Positions 38,621 through 43,750 of a DNA stretch of 43,750 bases are shown piece after piece. The first letter of the stretch is position 1; each line of letters begins with the position of its first letter. Source of the DNA: Candidatus Methylomirabilis sp. (GTDB lineage Bacteria; Patescibacteriota; DYJS01); NCBI GenBank assembly GCA_020723005.1, contig DYJS01000007.1:5624-49373 (forward strand), given 5' to 3'. Position numbers and translations under genes: made by a program. The notes below the pieces were generated by a model. It did not search any database and was not told where the DNA came from. It saw nothing but the letters and a program-made list of their open reading frames with translations.

Positions 38621-39046
38621 TTGAAAAAAGTTCTATGTTTTGGATCTTTTGAGATCATTCATCTTGGGCATATAAAAATGTTTGAGTTTGCAAAAAAGTT
38701 TGGAGATCACCTTTCTGTTGTTGTTTCTCGTGATGAAAATTTTGAAAAATTTAAGAAAAGAAAACCAGTTATATTAGAAAACCAAAGAGTTGAAGTTGTC
38801 AGAGCTTTAAAAAATGTTGATGATGCAATTCTTGGGAAAAAAGATGATATTTTTGAAATAATTTTTGAAATTTCTCCTGATGTAATTGTTTTGGGATATG
38901 ATCAATTTTTGAAAAATGAGGAGGAATTACGAAAAAAAATTTTTGAAAAAAATTTGAAAATAGATATTATAAGGGGAGAGAAATTTGAGTTTGGAATATC
39001 ATCAGTCAGAAAAATCATTCAAAAATTTAAAGAACAAAATTTTTGA
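38621..39046 (+). CDS. Cytidylyltransferase-fold nucleotidyltransferase (TagD/RibL-like)
   Basis: VLCFGSFEIIHLGHIKMF (HxGH), PDVIVLGYDQF, FGISSVRKII; TTG start. Confidence 0.8.
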   Translation: MKKVLCFGSFEIIHLGHIKMFEFAKKFGDHLSVVVSRDENFEKFKKRKPVILENQRVEVVRALKNVDDAILGKKDDIFEIIFEISPDVIVLGYDQFLKNEEELRKKIFEKNLKIDIIRGEKFEFGISSVRKIIQKFKEQNF

Positions 39047-39098
39047 ATTTAAAATTATTTTTAGCAAAAAAGTTTTATTTTATTTAAAATTTTTTATT

Positions 39099-41273
39099 TT
39101 AAATTTTTTTAACTTTCAGAAATTCTTTTGCTAAAATTTTTATTTTTCCAGAAAAATTTATTGCAAATTTATTTCCAGAAATATCTGTAATTTGTCCTTT
39201 TCCAAATTGTGGATGCTCAATCCAATCATTTATTGAAAAATCTTTGTCAAAAGATATATTTTTAGAATTTTTCATTTCATTATTTTCGCCAATCAAGCTC
39301 ATACGATCTTGATCAGAATTTGAATTTTTTAAACCTCTAAATTTATCAAAATATCCACCACGAGTTTCTTCTAAGATATTTTCGCTCAAATTTTCTAAAG
39401 CACCAATCTCTGTTAAAAATCTTGAAGGTTGCAAGAAAGAAAATGAACTTCTGCGAACCCAAGTGATGAAAAGTTCTTCTTTTGCACGAGTGATTCCAAC
39501 AAAAAAAAGTCTTCTCTCTTCATCAACATTTCCTTCGTTTATACTTCTTTCGTGTGGCAAGATCCCTTCATTAACACCAACCAAAAAAACATATTTAAAT
39601 TCTAAGCCTTTGCTTGCATGAAGAGACATCAATTTTACAGAATTATTATCATTTTCGTCAGTATCATCAGTCGTTAAAAGTGAAATTTTTTCTAAAAAAA
39701 CCTGCAAACTATTTGATACTTCATTGAAATTTTCTGCAAATTTTACAAACTCTTCAATATTTTCTTTTCTACTTTCAAATTCAAGTTTTCCATCGGAAAT
39801 TTCTTCAACATAATCTTCAAAACCTGTAATTTTAACCAGTTCACGAATAAATTCTGAAAGCAATAAATCAGAAATTAAACTTTCAATTTTATCTAATTCA
39901 TTTTTAAATTTTTTGATTTTTTCGTTTTCTTTTGCAAATTTTTCAAGTCCTTTAGAATACACACCATCTCCTGCAAATGCTATCTCTTGCAAAGTTTTTG
40001 GTCCAATTCCTCGTGTTGGAGCTTTTACAATTCGTTCGAAAGAGAGGTTGTCAAGTTTATTTCCAAAAAATTTTAAATAAGAGATCAGATCTTTAATTTC
40101 CCGTCGATCGAAAAATCTCGTACCTTTTAAAACTTTGTATGGAACTGAAGAATTTAGAAAACCTTCTTCCAAACTCCTACTTTGTGCATTTGTTCTATAA
40201 AGCACTGCAAAATCGGAAAATTTTTTTCCATTTAACTCTCCATTTTGAATTGCATATTTTATCGTCTGTGCAATAAATTTGCTTTGTTCTTCTGGCGAAT
40301 CAAATTCCAAAAATTTTGGATCTTTTCCATTTTCATTATCACAAACTAGTTCACGATCTTCAAAACTTCCAACTTTCAAAACCGAATTTGCAACTTTTAA
40401 AATATTTTTTGTAGAGCGATAGTTTTGATTTAATTTATAAGTTATTAAATTTGGAAAATCTTGTTTTAAGCGAAATAAATTTTCTGGGTCTGCTCCTCGC
40501 CAAGAGTAGATTGATTGATCTGGATCCCCAACTGCAAAAAAATAATTTGGTTCAGATAAAAGTTTCGCAAAATTATATTGTAAAATATTTGTATCTTGCC
40601 ATTCATCCACCAAAAGATGATCAATTTTTTTTTGCCAATTTTCACGAATCTCCAAATTTTTCTTTAAAATAAAGGTTGGAATTGCAACGAGATCTGTAAA
40701 ATCCAATAAATTTGCACCCCAAGTTTTTTTTTGATACTCGAGTATAAATTGATAAATAGCATTTATCTCTTCACGATCCGCAAATTTTAATTTTTCATTT
40801 AAAAATTCTTCAATTTCAATTCCAGAAAATTTTAAATTTTCTTTACTTTTTTCAACATAGTTCAAAAATTTTCGAACAACTTTTATATCTGCTTGAATAT
40901 TCATTGATGCTAAAATTCTTTTTCCAATATTTTCTATATCGTCAGAATCTAAAATTGTAAAATTTGATTTTATTCCTTTTACATCAATTTGTGACAAAGT
41001 TTTTCGAAGAAAGTGCACTCCAAAAGAGTGAAAAGTTCCAGAAAAAATTTTTTCAGAATTTTTATTCACTTTTATACATCTCTCTGCAATTTCCTTTCCT
41101 GCTTTGTTTGTAAAACTCATTGCAATAATTTTTTCTGGATTTGCACCAAGTGAAATTATGTGTGAAATTCTATGTGCTAAAACCCTCGTTTTTCCACTTC
41201 CGGGTCCAGCAATCACTAAAATTTTTTTTTCCATACTTTCAACAGCTTGTTTTTGTTCAGAATTTAAACTCAA
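39099..41273 (-). CDS. UvrD/PcrA-family superfamily I helicase
   Basis: LNSEQKQAVESMEKKILVIAGPGSGKTRVLAHRI, LLVDEWQDTN, VGDPDQSIYSWRGADPENLF, LMSLHASKGLEFKYVFLVGVNEGILPH; TTG start. Confidence 0.95.
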   Translation of the reverse strand: MSLNSEQKQAVESMEKKILVIAGPGSGKTRVLAHRISHIISLGANPEKIIAMSFTNKAGKEIAERCIKVNKNSEKIFSGTFHSFGVHFLRKTLSQIDVKGIKSNFTILDSDDIENIGKRILASMNIQADIKVVRKFLNYVEKSKENLKFSGIEIEEFLNEKLKFADREEINAIYQFILEYQKKTWGANLLDFTDLVAIPTFILKKNLEIRENWQKKIDHLLVDEWQDTNILQYNFAKLLSEPNYFFAVGDPDQSIYSWRGADPENLFRLKQDFPNLITYKLNQNYRSTKNILKVANSVLKVGSFEDRELVCDNENGKDPKFLEFDSPEEQSKFIAQTIKYAIQNGELNGKKFSDFAVLYRTNAQSRSLEEGFLNSSVPYKVLKGTRFFDRREIKDLISYLKFFGNKLDNLSFERIVKAPTRGIGPKTLQEIAFAGDGVYSKGLEKFAKENEKIKKFKNELDKIESLISDLLLSEFIRELVKITGFEDYVEEISDGKLEFESRKENIEEFVKFAENFNEVSNSLQVFLEKISLLTTDDTDENDNNSVKLMSLHASKGLEFKYVFLVGVNEGILPHERSINEGNVDEERRLFFVGITRAKEELFITWVRRSSFSFLQPSRFLTEIGALENLSENILEETRGGYFDKFRGLKNSNSDQDRMSLIGENNEMKNSKNISFDKDFSINDWIEHPQFGKGQITDISGNKFAINFSGKIKILAKEFLKVKKI

Positions 41274-41485
41274 AAAATTTTTTTAGTTCAAAATCAAACT
41301 AAAAGAAAATTTAATAAATTGGAAATGAATTTTTTCATTACTTTGTTTTTTGGATGAAGTATTTTTTAGATTATTTAAAAATTTTTGTTAAATTTTTTAT
41401 TTTTAAACTTTAAAAAGTTAATTTTTTTAAAAAAGTATTGCCAAAATCTCTTTTTCAGTTAGCGAAAACTTGATATTTTTTCTTA

Positions 41486-42745
41486 TTGGAAAATTTTGAA
41501 AAAAAGGTTGAAAAAATTTTAACAATTTTTTTTGTAATTCTTTTTTCTCTCACTTTTCTCGCATATATCGTTCTTTTTGGAATTGCAAATTTAAAAATTG
41601 CTTCTGCAGAGAAAAAACTTATCTTTGAAGAAAAAAATGGTTTTGAAGATTTTGAAAATTTTTCAAAAGAGATTTCAGAAAAGAAAAAGTTCTTAAAATT
41701 TCCATCTTCTTTTCCAGAATTTTTCTCTGTGATAAAATTTTCTGATGAATTTCAAAAAGATCTCTCTCGAAAAGTTTTTGATTTAAAAAGTTCTAAAAAA
41801 ATGGAATTAAATTTAGCTATTTTAGATATGGAAACAAAACTTAATTATTATGATAGTTTTGAAATTGAAAACAAAGATCTCTATTTTTCTTCTTTGGATT
41901 ATGCAAAAAAAATTTTGACTTCCGAAAATCTAAGTATCAATGATATTTCTCGAGAAAAAAATGTTTTGCAAAGAAAAAATGAAGATTTGGAAAAAGAAGT
42001 AGAGGAGATTAAACATCTTTTGTTAGTAAAAAGTTTGGAAAATTCTTTGGTTGATGCAGAAAAACTTTTAAATTATTTTTCTTCTTTTAAAGGTTTTTCA
42101 AAAGAAGTTGAATCTATTAAAAATTATCAATCTGAAGTTAAAAATTTGCTTTCTGGCAAAGCAAATGAAATGAATTTTTTGGAATTAAAAACTTTTTTAG
42201 AAAATAGTGTATATTCTTTTATCGAAGCTCCAGCAAGTAAGAAACTTGAATTGGATAAAGAATATCAAGAAAAAAGAAAAAAATGGATTAAAGAAGAAAA
42301 GGAAAAAAGAGAGAAATATAAACTTGGAGAAGCACCAAAAAATCCAAAAGAGGGAACTGAAAAAGTTATTTATGTAAATCTTAAAACTCAAAGAATGTAT
42401 CTTTATGATCAAGATGAATTGATCCTTTCTACACCGATTACAAGCGGTAGAAGTGGATTTGATACGGTTAAAGGAGATTTCAAAATTTATGCAAAAATTA
42501 CTAATAAACATTTAATTTCACCTTTTACAAAAGATAAAGAAAGTCCATTGTATTACGATCTGCTTGTAAAATATTGGATGCCATTTTTTGAAGGTTATGG
42601 AATACATGATGCATATTGGAGATCAGTTTATGGTGGTCCAGATTATGCTTGGAGTGGAAGTCATGGTTGTATAAACACCCCACTTGATGCTGTAAAATTT
42701 ATTTGGGAGTGGGCAGAAATCGGAACAAGTGTCTATATTGATTAA
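41486..42745 (+). CDS. L,D-transpeptidase (YkuD) with N-terminal TM and coiled-coil region
   Basis: VIYVNLKTQRMYLYDQDELILSTPITSGRSGFDTVKGDFKIY..., YGIHDAYWRS...SGSHGCINTPLDAVKFIWEWAEIGTSVYI. Confidence 0.9.
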   Translation: MENFEKKVEKILTIFFVILFSLTFLAYIVLFGIANLKIASAEKKLIFEEKNGFEDFENFSKEISEKKKFLKFPSSFPEFFSVIKFSDEFQKDLSRKVFDLKSSKKMELNLAILDMETKLNYYDSFEIENKDLYFSSLDYAKKILTSENLSINDISREKNVLQRKNEDLEKEVEEIKHLLLVKSLENSLVDAEKLLNYFSSFKGFSKEVESIKNYQSEVKNLLSGKANEMNFLELKTFLENSVYSFIEAPASKKLELDKEYQEKRKKWIKEEKEKREKYKLGEAPKNPKEGTEKVIYVNLKTQRMYLYDQDELILSTPITSGRSGFDTVKGDFKIYAKITNKHLISPFTKDKESPLYYDLLVKYWMPFFEGYGIHDAYWRSVYGGPDYAWSGSHGCINTPLDAVKFIWEWAEIGTSVYID

Positions 42746-42760
42746 AAACTAAAATTTAAA

Positions 42761-43525
42761 ATGAAATTTTTCAAAAATTTTCAAATTATGAAATTTTATA
42801 AGATAATTTTAAAAATTTTTATCTCCATATATTTTTCTGTTTTTATGCAATATTCTAGCTATTTTAAAGATTTTTTTCAAAATATTACAGATCAAAAAAA
42901 TTTCCTCTTTCTACAACCCAAAATTTATATTGTGCAATTGATGATTTTAAAAAATATAATTTAAGTTTATTTTTTGGTTTTAGTGGTTTTTTGTTGTAAA
43001 GCCAATTTTCTATGAATTTGGTTCTTGCACAGATTTTACAATTGAATCAGAAGCAAATTGGTTTTTTAATTTTCAAATATTTTTTACCATATCATACATC
43101 TCCATTTCTTTTGTTTAAAGTTTTTAATAATTTTTTATAAACGAATTTTTAGAAAAGATCATAATTCTGAATATTTAAAATTTAATAAAGAAAAATTTAT
43201 CAAAATCATAAAATTTTTTGGAACAATTTTTATTATATCGTTTTTTATTCATATTTTTTTCAAAATTTTAAATATACAGAGAATGGATTTCCAATTGAAA
43301 ATAAAAAATCCATACTTTGTAAAGATGGCGAAATAAAAATTTCTAAAATATATGAAAAAACTGATTTCCCTGTGCGAACAGAAATTGAATGTTTGCATAA
43401 AGAGAAGTGGTTTTCTGTTCAGTTTCTAAATTTTGAATTTTGGTTTATTATTATTTTTTCTCTTTTTTTAATTCAAAAAAATTTTAAAAAAACAGTTCTG
43501 AAAAACGAAAATAATTTTAAATAAT
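42761..43525 (+). pseudogene. Degenerate membrane-protein locus
   Basis: Coding-like fragments in shifting frames: VVKPIFYEFGSCTDFTIESEANWFFNFQIFFTISYISISF; KFNKEKFIKIIKFFGTIFIISFFIHIFF; YTENGFPIENKKSILCKDGEIKISKIYEKTDFPVRTEIECLHKEKWFSVQFLNFEFWFIIIFSLFLIQKNFKKT. Confidence 0.5.
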
Positions 43526-43530
43526 TTTTT

Positions 43531-43738
43531 ATCTCCACATTTTAAATTTTTTTGCTATCTCATTAATCAATTTTTTACTTTCAAAAACTAAATCTCTGAG
43601 TAATTATATCTAAATCTTTGTTTTTTGTTCATTTATCAATTTTTCGATTATCTGCAATTTTAATCATCTCTCTCATAAAAGGAATAATTTTACTGATTTC
43701 CCATTTGTCTCTCCTTTGAAAATAAATTACTAAGCATT
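43531..43738 (-). pseudogene. Possible degenerate small gene
   Basis: Minus strand: IIPFMREMIKIADNRKIDK(TGA)TKNKDLDIIT..., shifted frame DLVFESKKLINEIAKKFKMWR(TAA). Confidence 0.35.
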
Positions 43739-43750
43739 TTATTTAATTAA

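Noticed and set aside
1-43750. UGA recoded to Gly (code 25) or Trp (code 4)
   Set aside because: No UGA occurs within any large conserved gene, UGG is used for Trp throughout, and UGAs inside broken genes replace different residues alongside UAA, UAG and frameshifts. Reported only as a finding to test.
1-43750. CRISPR arrays, IS elements, rRNA genes, prophage modules
   Set aside because: Scanned by eye for regularly spaced repeats, transposase or phage structural motifs and rRNA-like GC-rich blocks; none found.

Overview
This is a very AT-rich bacterial chromosomal segment, densely packed with short intergenic spacers. It looks like a reduced-genome lineage, possibly CPR/Patescibacteria-like, but that placement is inferred from general character only. 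Most of it is housekeeping: a DPM1-like glycosyltransferase, cmk, lepA, holB-like, mnmG, clpP, clpC, an RSH protein, typA, an SPFH protein, ftsA, rpsU-like, trxB, a cca/pcnB-like nucleotidyltransferase, LCP, an O-antigen ligase-like protein, a UvrD helicase and an L,D-transpeptidase. Two tRNAs are present: Val-CAC and Leu-CAA. The unusual content lies between these genes. (i) A type II restriction-modification (RM) cassette sits between the degenerate N- and C-terminal ends of another RM gene. (ii) A CAP-domain plus beta/gamma-crystallin-repeat surface protein is interrupted by in-frame stops. (iii) A Nudix plus alpha/beta-hydrolase fusion is broken by two UGAs, one exactly at the nucleophile-elbow Gly, and by indels. 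(iv) A 16-A tract lies exactly between good -35 and -10 boxes, suggesting a phase-variable promoter. (v) A DUF4430-like lipoprotein and a DUF6580-like membrane protein form a pair, with a 12-bp perfect inverted repeat between them. I tested for UGA recoding and found the evidence mostly against it: UGA is absent inside about 10,000 conserved codons, and the UGAs inside broken genes replace different residues. No clearly new multi-gene system is demonstrable from sequence alone.
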